Shown here piece after piece: positions 1-6,087 of a stretch of 15,907 nucleotides of DNA. This DNA comes from Desulfobacteria bacterium (GTDB lineage Bacteria; Desulfobacterota; Desulfobacteria; Desulfobacterales; C00003060): NCBI GenBank assembly GCA_030145035.1, contig JAQYWL010000483.1:1-15907 (forward strand), read 5' to 3'. The stretch's first letter is position 1. Each line of letters begins with the position of its first letter. Both the position numbers and the translations under genes were made by a program. The notes beneath the pieces were generated by a model. It was not told the DNA's origin. It saw only the letters and a list, made by a program, of their open reading frames with translations, and ran no database searches.

Positions 1-6
1 ATACCC

Positions 7-55
7 GAATAACGAATAACGAATAACGAATAACGGATAACCAATGACCAATAAC
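7..55. repeat. Heptamer tract (GAATAAC)n reaching into nadC start
   Basis: Seven consecutive 7-bp units are visible: GAATAAC four times, then the variants GGATAAC, CAATGAC and CAATAAC. The sixth unit contains the ATG of nadC, so the repeat encodes the first few residues of the protein. No Shine-Dalgarno sequence is visible inside the tract. It is one of several heptamer tracts of different sequence in this window. Confidence 0.85.
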
Positions 56-904
56 AAAAAACTAATCCAACTGGCCCTTGAAGAAGACATTGGGGCCGGA
101 GATGTCACGACCGACGCACTGATCGAGCCGGACCGTGGGGCAACGGCGGTGATTCTTGCCAAGGAGTCCCTGGTCCTGGCCGGGCTATGGGTGGCCCAGG
201 AGGTCTTTACCACCCTTGACCCTGCCGTGAGTTTTGAGGCCAGCTTTGACGATGGTGACCGGGTAGAAACCGGGGATGAGATCCTGACGATATATGGCAA
301 ACTTCAGGCCCTCCTGACGGGGGAACGGACAGCCCTTAATTTTCTTCAGCGGCTTTCTGGGATTGCAACCCTCACCCGGCAATACGTGGATCGGGTTGCA
401 GGATCTAACGTGCGGCTGACCGATACCCGCAAGACCATCCCGGGGTGGCGCAGGCTGGAAAAGTATGCGGTAAAGATCGGAGGGGCCTACAACCACCGTT
501 TCGGGCTTTATGACGGCATCTTGATCAAAGACAACCATATTGTGGCGTGCGGCGGGATCAGCGAGGCGGTGGCCAGGGTTCGGAATAACCGAGCGCAACT
601 TCTGCCAATAGAGGTCGAAGTCTCAGACCTGAACCAGGTCAAAGAAGCCCTTGAAAGCGGCGTGGATGTCATTATGCTTGACAACATGGACCTAAACGAT
701 GTAAAGAAAGCTGTTAGTCTTGTTGCAGGCAGGGCCCTGGTCGAGGTCTCGGGAGGGGTTGTTCTGGATACATTGGCTGAAGTCGCCGATACCGGAGTTG
801 ACATCATTTCCATAGGCGCACTGACCCACTCGGCAAGAGCCGTGGACATCAGCATGCGCGTTATTCCTGGGTTGAGCGGTTCAACGTTCACGGTTCCCGG
901 TTGA
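44..904 (+). CDS. nadC: Nicotinate-nucleotide pyrophosphorylase (quinolinate phosphoribosyltransferase)
   Basis: Converts quinolinate and PRPP to nicotinate mononucleotide, CO2 and pyrophosphate in de novo NAD synthesis, in the cytosol. The 286 residues match the usual family length. The N-terminal EDIGAGDVTT (14-23) is typical. The central LTGERTALNFLQRLSGIAT (91-109) and DTRKTIPGWRRLEKYAVKIGG (from 127) carry the Arg and Lys residues that hold quinolinate and PRPP. NHRFGLYDGILIKDNH (150-165) and the C-terminal EVSGG (234-238) and SIGALTHS (256-263) complete the phosphate-binding barrel. The start at 44 fits family N-termini, but it lies inside a heptamer repeat that encodes residues 1-4 and has no clear ribosome binding site. 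Upstream context is cut by the window edge, so operon membership cannot be judged. Confidence 0.95.
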   Translation: MTNNKKLIQLALEEDIGAGDVTTDALIEPDRGATAVILAKESLVLAGLWVAQEVFTTLDPAVSFEASFDDGDRVETGDEILTIYGKLQALLTGERTALNFLQRLSGIATLTRQYVDRVAGSNVRLTDTRKTIPGWRRLEKYAVKIGGAYNHRFGLYDGILIKDNHIVACGGISEAVARVRNNRAQLLPIEVEVSDLNQVKEALESGVDVIMLDNMDLNDVKKAVSLVAGRALVEVSGGVVLDTLAEVADTGVDIISIGALTHSARAVDISMRVIPGLSGSTFTVPG

Positions 905-921
905 AGAGCCCCTGGCCCAGA

Positions 922-985
922 CCCTGGCCCAGACCGGGATTATGAGCTTAGTAGATTAATTTAAGCACGTCGCGCCAGGGCGGGC
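922..985 (-). repeat. Composite 17-N30-17 repeat, copy A
   Basis: Read on the minus strand, GCCCGCCCTGGCGCGAC (985-969) is followed after exactly 30 bases by CCCGGTCTGGGCCAGGG (938-922). Copies B (1108-1171) and C (7166-7229) have the same two 17-mers with the same 30-base gap, while the gap sequences are unrelated. CCCTGG in the first block is complementary to CCAGGG at the end of the second, so one unit can form a hairpin. Confidence 0.8.
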
Positions 986-1107
986 CGGGACTACATGGGC
1001 ACCAAAATCATCTTGGGATATCGCGCCAGGGCAGGCCTAACTGGCTGTTAGCAAAAGGATGACGCGTCAATAAAGAAAGTTCACCGTTCAAAGTTCATAG
1101 GTTCAAA

Positions 1108-1171
1108 GCCTGCCCTGGCGCGACACGCTCGTGAGAGACTATCACGCTCACCAACCCGGTCTGGGCCAGGG
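1108..1171 (+). repeat. Composite 17-N30-17 repeat, copy B
   Basis: GCCTGCCCTGGCGCGAC (1108-1124), a 30-base gap, then CCCGGTCTGGGCCAGGG (1155-1171). The first block differs from copy A at one base; the second block is identical. It is inverted relative to copy A, like the paired arrangement of REP/BIME elements. The gap holds its own small inverted repeat, GTGAG/CTCAC. Confidence 0.8.
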
Positions 1172-1182
1172 GTTGTTAACCG

Positions 1183-1239
1183 TGAACCCTGAACCCTTGT
1201 AAAGTAGACTATAACCCTTGAACCCTGAACCTGGAACCG
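1183..1239. repeat. Degenerate TGAACCC heptamer tract
   Basis: Units TGAACCC (1183-1189 and 1190-1196) and TGAACCC, TGAACCT, GGAACCG (1219-1239) are visible, separated by a short unrelated stretch. The same 7-bp periodicity with other sequences occurs at other gene boundaries in this window. Confidence 0.6.
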
Positions 1240-1251
1240 ATCACTTTAGGA

Positions 1252-1257
1252 TATAAT
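1252..1257 (+). promoter_or_regulatory. Possible -10 box of the KAS-III-like gene
   Basis: A perfect TATAAT lies about 55 bases before the start codon, but no good -35 hexamer is found 16-18 bases upstream. The call rests on this one hexamer. The gene's ribosome binding site, AGAGGAAAG at about 1301-1309, is clearer. Confidence 0.3.
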
Positions 1258-1312
1258 CTTTTCAAAGAACTAAAATGTTAGAGATTTACAAGATTTAATA
1301 GAGGAAAGTCCA

Positions 1313-2356
1313 ATGAGATTTTGCGCAGTCGAATATGCAATTCCCACCAGGCTTGTAACCAATACCGAGATTATTCAGGAGATCGTTTCCAGGAGTACAC
1401 GTTACTTGACACAGAAGGCATTGGATTTGCTTGCACTCAGGTTCGACGAACTGTTCAAGAAGGCAGTGACAGAGGTGCGGTATCACCGGGCCAAGAACGA
1501 ACGGGCGATCCAGTTTGGTATTGAAGCGGGCAAGAAGGCCTTGGAGTCAGCCAAAATGTCTCCAAAGGACATTGATCTCTTGATCTATGTGGGCGTTGGC
1601 AGAGGCTATATTGAGCCGGCAACGGCGAATGTTTTTCAAACAATCCTTAAGCTAAACAAAGCCACGTGCTTTGACATATTGGATGCTTGTGCAAGCTGGC
1701 TCAGGGCGATTCATGTGGCGCATTCTTTTATCAAGACCGGTATGTACAGGAACGTGATGATTTTGAATTGTGAGTTTAACTTCCGGGAGTATGCGAATTT
1801 TGAGTTCAAGTCGCTCAAGGATATTGAATTCAATTTCCCTACATTTACGATCGGAGAGGCTGCAACCGCCACTATCGTCAGCGATTCACAGGATGATGAC
1901 GAGTACTACGCCTCCTTCAGGACATGGGGAGACCAGCACACGCTGTGCAAGATACCCTTGCCGCATTTTAGAGAGTACAGCGATGGCGAGCTAAGGAATG
2001 AGATTGAACCCCTCAGGTTCTTCTCCTATGGCGAAAAGATTTTTAGATTTGTCTTTTCGAGGCTATGTAAGCATTACCGGGAAGACGCCGTGCTGAAAAG
2101 TTTCAAGCACGAGATCGTTTTCAGCCATGCCGCAAGTGATGCTATGAGCGATAAAGTGATCAAATCGTGTAACCTGGGCGAAGAGAAAGGTTACAATACC
2201 CACAAGCGATTCGGAAACACGGTCTCTGCATCAGTGCCGCTGGCCATGGGCTGCGCCTTGAAAGATGGTAGGTTAGAGAATAACACCAATGTCCTCATCG
2301 GTTTTGGGTCTGCCGGCGTCTCCACAGCATGGTGTAAATTCAAGTTTCTAACTTAA
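1313..2356 (+). CDS. Beta-ketoacyl-ACP synthase III-like (FabH-type thiolase-fold) enzyme
   Basis: A condensing enzyme of the FabH superfamily, expected to join an acyl-CoA or other acyl thioester to a second acyl or malonyl unit. The 347 residues are slightly longer than FabH. The Cys-His-Asn set is intact: C126 in DACASW, H272 in FSHAAS and N302 in RFGNTVSAS. The C-terminal glycine-rich end GFGSAGVSTAW (330-340) is typical. The start is supported by a GAGGAAAG ribosome binding site. Housekeeping fabH normally sits with other fatty-acid genes, but this copy stands alone between nadC and proC, and the motifs are divergent (DACASW rather than the usual AACAGF). A specialised role, such as a lipid, polyketide or signal-molecule step, is therefore more likely than essential fatty-acid initiation. 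Substrate cannot be told from sequence. Confidence 0.82.
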   Translation: MRFCAVEYAIPTRLVTNTEIIQEIVSRSTRYLTQKALDLLALRFDELFKKAVTEVRYHRAKNERAIQFGIEAGKKALESAKMSPKDIDLLIYVGVGRGYIEPATANVFQTILKLNKATCFDILDACASWLRAIHVAHSFIKTGMYRNVMILNCEFNFREYANFEFKSLKDIEFNFPTFTIGEAATATIVSDSQDDDEYYASFRTWGDQHTLCKIPLPHFREYSDGELRNEIEPLRFFSYGEKIFRFVFSRLCKHYREDAVLKSFKHEIVFSHAASDAMSDKVIKSCNLGEEKGYNTHKRFGNTVSASVPLAMGCALKDGRLENNTNVLIGFGSAGVSTAWCKFKFLT

Positions 2357-2505
2357 CATCTCGGAATGTCTACTTAAACCCATCACTCCAATACTCCTTC
2401 CAGGGCCAAGCCTCCTGGGCTGACGCACATTTTTTTGCGTATCTGCAACTATCTGTTATTATGTTTTTCAATACCCCGTCCGCTTGCGGCGAGGTTACCT
2501 TATAG

Positions 2506-2545
2506 TCCCCTCTCCCCTGGTGGGAGAGGGTTAGGGTGAGGGGGA
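2506..2545. repeat. CCCTCTCCC/GGGAGAGGG palindromic repeat between convergent genes
   Basis: CCCTCTCCC (2508-2516) and GGGAGAGGG (2522-2530) form a perfect 9-bp stem with loop CTGGT, followed by TTAGGGTGAGGGGG. This intergenic palindrome type is widespread in Proteobacteria. Here it lies between the convergent KAS-III-like gene and proC and may act as a transcriptional barrier in both directions. The same 215-bp gap also holds a weak hairpin ACGCA/TGCGT with a T-rich loop (2423-2440). Confidence 0.7.
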
Positions 2546-2571
2546 AGACATGCGTCAGCACTGGCAAGCCC

Positions 2572-3429
2572 CTAAGATCCTTGACTCAGCTCCCTTGACC
2601 GCTGGGCCGCAGCTCGGACAGCCTCCAGGAGACACTCCTTCACCCGGTGGCTTTCGAGCACCCTGAATGCTGCTTCAGTGGTCCCGCCTCTCGATGTTAC
2701 CTTTTCTCGAAGCGAGGCTGGAGCTTCACCGGTCTCTTCCAAGAGCCTTATTGATCCCTTGATAGTCTCAAGGGTTAGCGTGAGGGCGCGGGAAGGTCTG
2801 AGTCCAAGCCCGGCCCCGGCTTCCACCAGCGACTCTACAATGTAAAAGATGTAAGCTGGTCCTGAACCGCTCAGGGCAGTCACCGCATTTAGGTCTTCCT
2901 CCTCAAATTCAATCACCTTTCCGATGGCCTCCAGGATTGTCCGGGCCTCGCTTAGATCGGTCTCCTTTACATAGCGGTTGCCGCTCATACCTGCCATACC
3001 GGCCAGGACCAGGGCCGGCGTGTTGGGCATGACACGGACAATGGGAAGAAGTCCCTTTGAATTTTCATCCAGTGGGCTGTACAGGTGCCCTTCGATCATC
3101 TTTATTGGAAAACCGGCGGCAATGGAGATGATGAGCTTTAGTCCCTTTATCGTGCGGGGAAAAGTGCTCGCAAGACCTTGCAGGACCTCATCCATATGCT
3201 GGGGCTTAACCGCCAGAATGACAATATCTACCTGGTCAAAAACTTCTATATTGTCTTGACTGGTATTGATCTCATACGTCTCTTTCAGTTGGCGCAGCCG
3301 CGCACCTCGAACATCAGTGGCCCAGATTTGTGACGATCTGCACAGACCGGATTTTATGAGACCATTGATTATGGCCTCTCCCATATTTCCCGCACCAACA
3401 AGACCGATCTTTTTGTCCAGCTTTTTCAT
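2572..3429 (-). CDS. proC: Pyrroline-5-carboxylate reductase
   Basis: Reduces 1-pyrroline-5-carboxylate to proline with NAD(P)H, the last step of proline synthesis, in the cytosol. The 285 residues are close to the usual 270-280. The N-terminal Rossmann fold shows GLVGAGNMGEAI (9-20) and AVKPQ (73-77). MPNTPA (134-139) is the family's substrate-region motif. The C-terminal helical dimerisation domain shows SGSGPAY (187-193) and VTSRGGTTEAA (244-254). The start is supported by GGAGGG seven to twelve bases upstream on the minus strand. The gene is transcribed away from the export operon, so the 3430-3628 interval is a divergent promoter region. Confidence 0.96.
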   Translation of the reverse strand: MKKLDKKIGLVGAGNMGEAIINGLIKSGLCRSSQIWATDVRGARLRQLKETYEINTSQDNIEVFDQVDIVILAVKPQHMDEVLQGLASTFPRTIKGLKLIISIAAGFPIKMIEGHLYSPLDENSKGLLPIVRVMPNTPALVLAGMAGMSGNRYVKETDLSEARTILEAIGKVIEFEEEDLNAVTALSGSGPAYIFYIVESLVEAGAGLGLRPSRALTLTLETIKGSIRLLEETGEAPASLREKVTSRGGTTEAAFRVLESHRVKECLLEAVRAAAQRSRELSQGS

Positions 3430-3444
3430 AATGCCCTCCTCACC

Positions 3445-3467
3445 ATAAAATCGCTTAGCGATTTTAT
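3445..3467. repeat. Perfect palindrome ATAAAATCGC-TTA-GCGATTTTAT
   Basis: A 10-bp perfect inverted repeat with a 3-base spacer lies just upstream of the proC ribosome binding site. A near-identical copy with spacer GTA is at 3574-3596; both are followed by AACT(T/C)GA. It may be a protein-binding palindrome or a hairpin at the divergent promoters. Confidence 0.8.
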
Positions 3468-3551
3468 AACTTGACTTTTTGTTTGCAATTATTGTAGAAA
3501 TGACTGGTTAAAATCTTTTCCAAAACTTGATTGTATAGGGATTTCCTTTTT

Positions 3552-3603
3552 TCGAGCGGCGAAGCCGCGTTACATAAAATCGCGTAGCGATTTTATAACT
3601 CGA
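3552..3603. repeat. Hairpin cluster: GCGGC-GAA-GCCGC plus ATAAAATCGC-GTA-GCGATTTTAT
   Basis: Two perfect stems with 3-base loops stand side by side (3556-3568 and 3574-3596) and are enclosed by TCGA (3552-3555) and TCGA (3600-3603). The whole could fold as a three-way junction. The second stem repeats the palindrome at 3445-3467. It lies about 30 bases before the Ala-rich gene. Confidence 0.65.
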
Positions 3604-3634
3604 TTCTAAAATCTTCAAAGAAAGGGGCATGATG

Positions 3635-4480
3635 ATGAGTAAAAACAGCAAGTTGCATCTATTTTGTTTTCTCTTGATGTCGGCAATCTTTTTTGTCACA
3701 TCCCAAGCATCTGCTCTTTTAACAGCGGAAGATGTCGCAAATCAAGTCAAAGAAGCCATGGCGGCTGGCGCAACAGCCGAAGATGCGGTTAAATCAGTCG
3801 TCGCTTCGGCCATTGTACAAGGGATGTGGGCAAAAAACTCAGCCGCAGCAGCCACAAAGGGTGCGGTGGAAGCCGCACTCGCTTTGGCCCGGGACATCAA
3901 CGCAGCGATCCAGGGTGCGGTGATGGGGGCTGCCAGCGGGGCGATCGCGACGGGCCACGATATTAATACCGCCATTGAAGGAGCCTGTCAGGGTGCTATT
4001 AGCGCGGCGTCAGCGGCGAACGCGGATCCCCGGATCGCGGCATGGGCGGCCGTTGGCGGTTCTGTGAACGCTGCAGTCCAATATAACCGGGATACTGCCC
4101 TTGCTGTCTCTGCTGCTGTAAGTGGTGCGGTAACCGGTGCGGTCGCATCAAGGCTGAGTTCTGAAGAGATAGCCAGAGTGGTTTCCGGTTCTGCCGGGGG
4201 GGCAAACACTGCTGCCGTGGCCACTGGTCAGGATACAAGAGCCGTCGCGACTGCAGTTCAGAGCAGTGTCTATTCGGCAGCCGAAACCTATGGACTTGAT
4301 TCTGCTAAGATGACCATGATTGCTGCTTCGGCTGCCGATACAGCCGATACTACACCACCCGAGGCTTACTCACCCCCTGAGATGGCGCCCGCACCATGGG
4401 CTCGAGAAGGTCCGGCTATGCCCGCTCCTGAACCTGATCAAATAGAACCAGTGCCTGATCCAACGGCAAGTCCGGTGTAG
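3635..4480 (+). CDS. Secreted Ala/Gly/Val-rich protein with about 22-residue repeats
   Basis: Not a family I recognise. Three in-frame ATGs (3629, 3632, 3635) follow AAAGGGG; the third has the best spacing (7 nt). Numbering from the first ATG (283 residues), a signal peptide spans about 3-29 with a hydrophobic core and likely cleavage after ASA. Residues about 72-226 are degenerate units of 22-24 residues with the pattern A-I/V-x-G-A-V-x-G-A...G-x-D, for example AIQGAVMGAASGAIATGHDI (93-112) and AVSGAVTGAVASRLSSEEIA (163-182). The tail (243-283) is rich in Pro and acidic residues. The repeats suggest amphipathic helices or a fibrous stack. As first gene before a beta-barrel and polysaccharide export genes, it could be a periplasmic or matrix protein. 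That role is inference. Confidence 0.75.
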   Translation: MSKNSKLHLFCFLLMSAIFFVTSQASALLTAEDVANQVKEAMAAGATAEDAVKSVVASAIVQGMWAKNSAAAATKGAVEAALALARDINAAIQGAVMGAASGAIATGHDINTAIEGACQGAISAASAANADPRIAAWAAVGGSVNAAVQYNRDTALAVSAAVSGAVTGAVASRLSSEEIARVVSGSAGGANTAAVATGQDTRAVATAVQSSVYSAAETYGLDSAKMTMIAASAADTADTTPPEAYSPPEMAPAPWAREGPAMPAPEPDQIEPVPDPTASPV

Positions 4481-4486
4481 AAGCAG

Positions 4487-4508
4487 GGGCGGCCTTCGTG
4501 GCGCCCAA
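4487..4508 (+). other. GC-rich hairpin with TTCG-type loop after the Ala-rich gene
   Basis: GGGC-(G)-GCC, loop TTCGT, then GGC-GCCC form a stable stem with one bulged G, seven bases after the stop codon. No T-tract follows, so it is not a convincing intrinsic terminator. It could be an mRNA 3'-end stabiliser or an attenuating hairpin before the beta-barrel gene. Confidence 0.35.
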
Positions 4509-4581
4509 GTGAGAAAGTGGCGGGTAGCCTCCGGCCAGAGTCCATTCCCCGATTCTCTCCTACTAAATCTTGGAGGTGCCC

Positions 4582-5865
4582 GTGAGTGACAGCGCGAAGT
4601 ATATCCTAGCTAGTGCCCATCCGGAAATGAATCTCACAACACTGGGCACTGGCGTCAGTTTCCCACGCCCTTATTTTTTCTTTGGTCTCCCTTTTTTTCT
4701 GTTGTTCCTTATTTTTCCTGTTTCTTTTACTGGTGCCGAAGGGGATATCACGCTCTCACTCGACACAGAGGAACAATACAGCGACAACTTTTACAGGAGT
4801 GAAACAGATGAGACAAGCGTTTACACTACCATAATCAAACCCGGCATCACTGTTAGAGCCTGGACAGACCGGAGTTCCGTCTTCTTCGCTTATTCGCCTA
4901 CCTTTAACTACTACAGTGACGACAGCGAGAGTATCGATGCCTCCAAGGATGATTTTGTCGGACACGAGTTGAGTTTTATGGGGGAAACCACATTCTTTGA
5001 GCGGCTCAAATTGAGCCTCACCGAGAGGTTTCAGGAGACCAGGGAGCCCGGTGCTTACGACGTATGGCGCAAAAGTGAAGCAGACAGGGAAAGATACAAT
5101 ATCAATCAGGTGAGCCCTTTTCTGACATATGATTTTGCAGAAAAGTTTACGGCCATCCTCGGCTACCAGTATGAGGTCTTTGATTACGAGGATTCCGAGG
5201 ACTCCCATGAGCACCGGGGTTACTTCACACTCCGGTATCATTTTGATGATCGAAATTCTCTCGAAGTGGAAGAGCATTACTGGGCAAGGCGATATCCCAC
5301 GAATCCGGACTATGACTCCAGACAGACCAAGCTTATATTCAGGCGGGCACTCAGCGATTTTCTCAAGTGCGAGATCGGCGGTGGTTATCACGACCGTAAA
5401 TTTGAATCAGGCAGGACCAGGGTTCAGGACTTTGACGGTTTTGTTTACCGCCTGGCAATGACAGGGGAATCGGACGCCAGCAAACTCTTCCTAAGTTACA
5501 GGAAGAACCTGAATGATGTTTCAAAGGGGACCACCTACTTCGAGGCCCACCGGGTTGCCCTGAATGTGGAACATATCTTGCTCGAGAAACTTACGTGCAG
5601 CCTGGGTGGTTATTACCAGAAAAACGACTATGAAACCGCCACCATATTCCGCGAGAGCACAGAGCTGCGAGAAGATGAGATCTTGAACGGTCATTTTGGC
5701 ATAAAATACTGGATTGCTGATTGGCTGTCCGCCGGAGTCTACTATGAATGCACGGACAGAGATTCTAATGCGATAAACCCCGATACGGACGAGGGGGAAA
5801 GCTATTCGGAAAACAAGGTTTGGGGAAACATAAGATTTGAATACAGCACGGCGGCGAGGAAATAG
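4582..5865 (+). CDS. Outer-membrane beta-barrel protein of a polysaccharide export cluster
   Basis: Predicted outer-membrane barrel of the putative beta-barrel porin 2 type often found in exopolysaccharide loci. The GTG at 4582 is chosen because GGAGG sits 5 bases upstream; a TTG at 4570 precedes that site, and an ATG at 4627 is the alternative. A long N-terminal region ends in a very hydrophobic Phe/Leu stretch and FTGAEG, a plausible signal peptide. The mature part is rich in alternating aromatic and charged strands, such as SVFFAYSPTFNYYSDD, with acidic loops and many Tyr, and ends in a strand with aromatic residues (WGNIRFEYS). About 390 mature residues suit a barrel of about 16-18 strands. 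The next gene encodes a short OPX protein, which fits a role as its outer-membrane pore. No sequence motif proves sugar transport. Confidence 0.78.
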   Translation: MSDSAKYILASAHPEMNLTTLGTGVSFPRPYFFFGLPFFLLFLIFPVSFTGAEGDITLSLDTEEQYSDNFYRSETDETSVYTTIIKPGITVRAWTDRSSVFFAYSPTFNYYSDDSESIDASKDDFVGHELSFMGETTFFERLKLSLTERFQETREPGAYDVWRKSEADRERYNINQVSPFLTYDFAEKFTAILGYQYEVFDYEDSEDSHEHRGYFTLRYHFDDRNSLEVEEHYWARRYPTNPDYDSRQTKLIFRRALSDFLKCEIGGGYHDRKFESGRTRVQDFDGFVYRLAMTGESDASKLFLSYRKNLNDVSKGTTYFEAHRVALNVEHILLEKLTCSLGGYYQKNDYETATIFRESTELREDEILNGHFGIKYWIADWLSAGVYYECTDRDSNAINPDTDEGESYSENKVWGNIRFEYSTAARK

Positions 5866-5876
5866 TAGCGTTTTTT

Positions 5877-6087
5877 GGCATCCTTCATACCTCGGTTTAC
5901 ACTTTTCAAGAATGCGGGCGCCAAGAGATAAATTCTTTTGTTCGTACTTTTTGGTGTCAGGTGTCAGGTGTCAGGAGCGAGAAACGCAAGATTTGAAACC
6001 TGAAACCTGAAACCCGAAACCTGAAACCCCAAACCTGGAGTGGTGAAAAAAAGTGTAAACTACTTTATGGCGAAAATGAAGGATGCC
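5877..6087. repeat. Two-step inverted repeat spanning the gap before the OPX gene, enclosing heptamer tracts
   Basis: GGCATCCTTCAT (5877-5888) and ATGAAGGATGCC (6076-6087) are perfect 12-bp complements, and inside them GTTTACACTTTT (5895-5906) and AAAAGTGTAAAC (6049-6060) are another perfect pair. The arms enclose GGTGTCA three times (5953-5973) and six GAAACCT-type heptamers (5995-6036). The right arm contains the ATG (6083) of the OPX gene. This looks like a small MITE-like element or a large hairpin over the translation start. Confidence 0.75.

Larger units (their letters stand above)
905..1312. other. Repeat-filled intergenic region between nadC and the KAS-III-like gene
   Basis: No gene is seen here. 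The region is mostly repeats: two inverted copies of a 17+30+17 bp composite repeat (922-985 and 1108-1171), a partial tandem duplication of its second 17-mer (about 909-923), a solitary first 17-mer on the minus strand (1020-1036, two differences from copy A), and TGAACCC heptamers (1183-1196 and 1219-1239). Because the two full copies face each other, the interval can form a long stem about 250 bp across at the base. Confidence 0.7.

Noticed and set aside
922..1171. CRISPR-like array from evenly spaced repeats
   Set aside because: The two 17-mers differ from each other and occur only as pairs, with inverted copies, no array and no cas genes.
3742..4238. Minus-strand Ala-rich open frames opposite the repeat protein
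   Set aside because: They mirror the GC-rich repetitive codons of the plus-strand gene, have no ribosome binding site, and the plus-strand frame has a clear signal peptide.
4756..5391. 211-codon minus-strand open frame inside the beta-barrel gene
   Set aside because: Fully antisense to a gene with signal peptide, ribosome binding site and barrel-like pattern; no recognisable features of its own.
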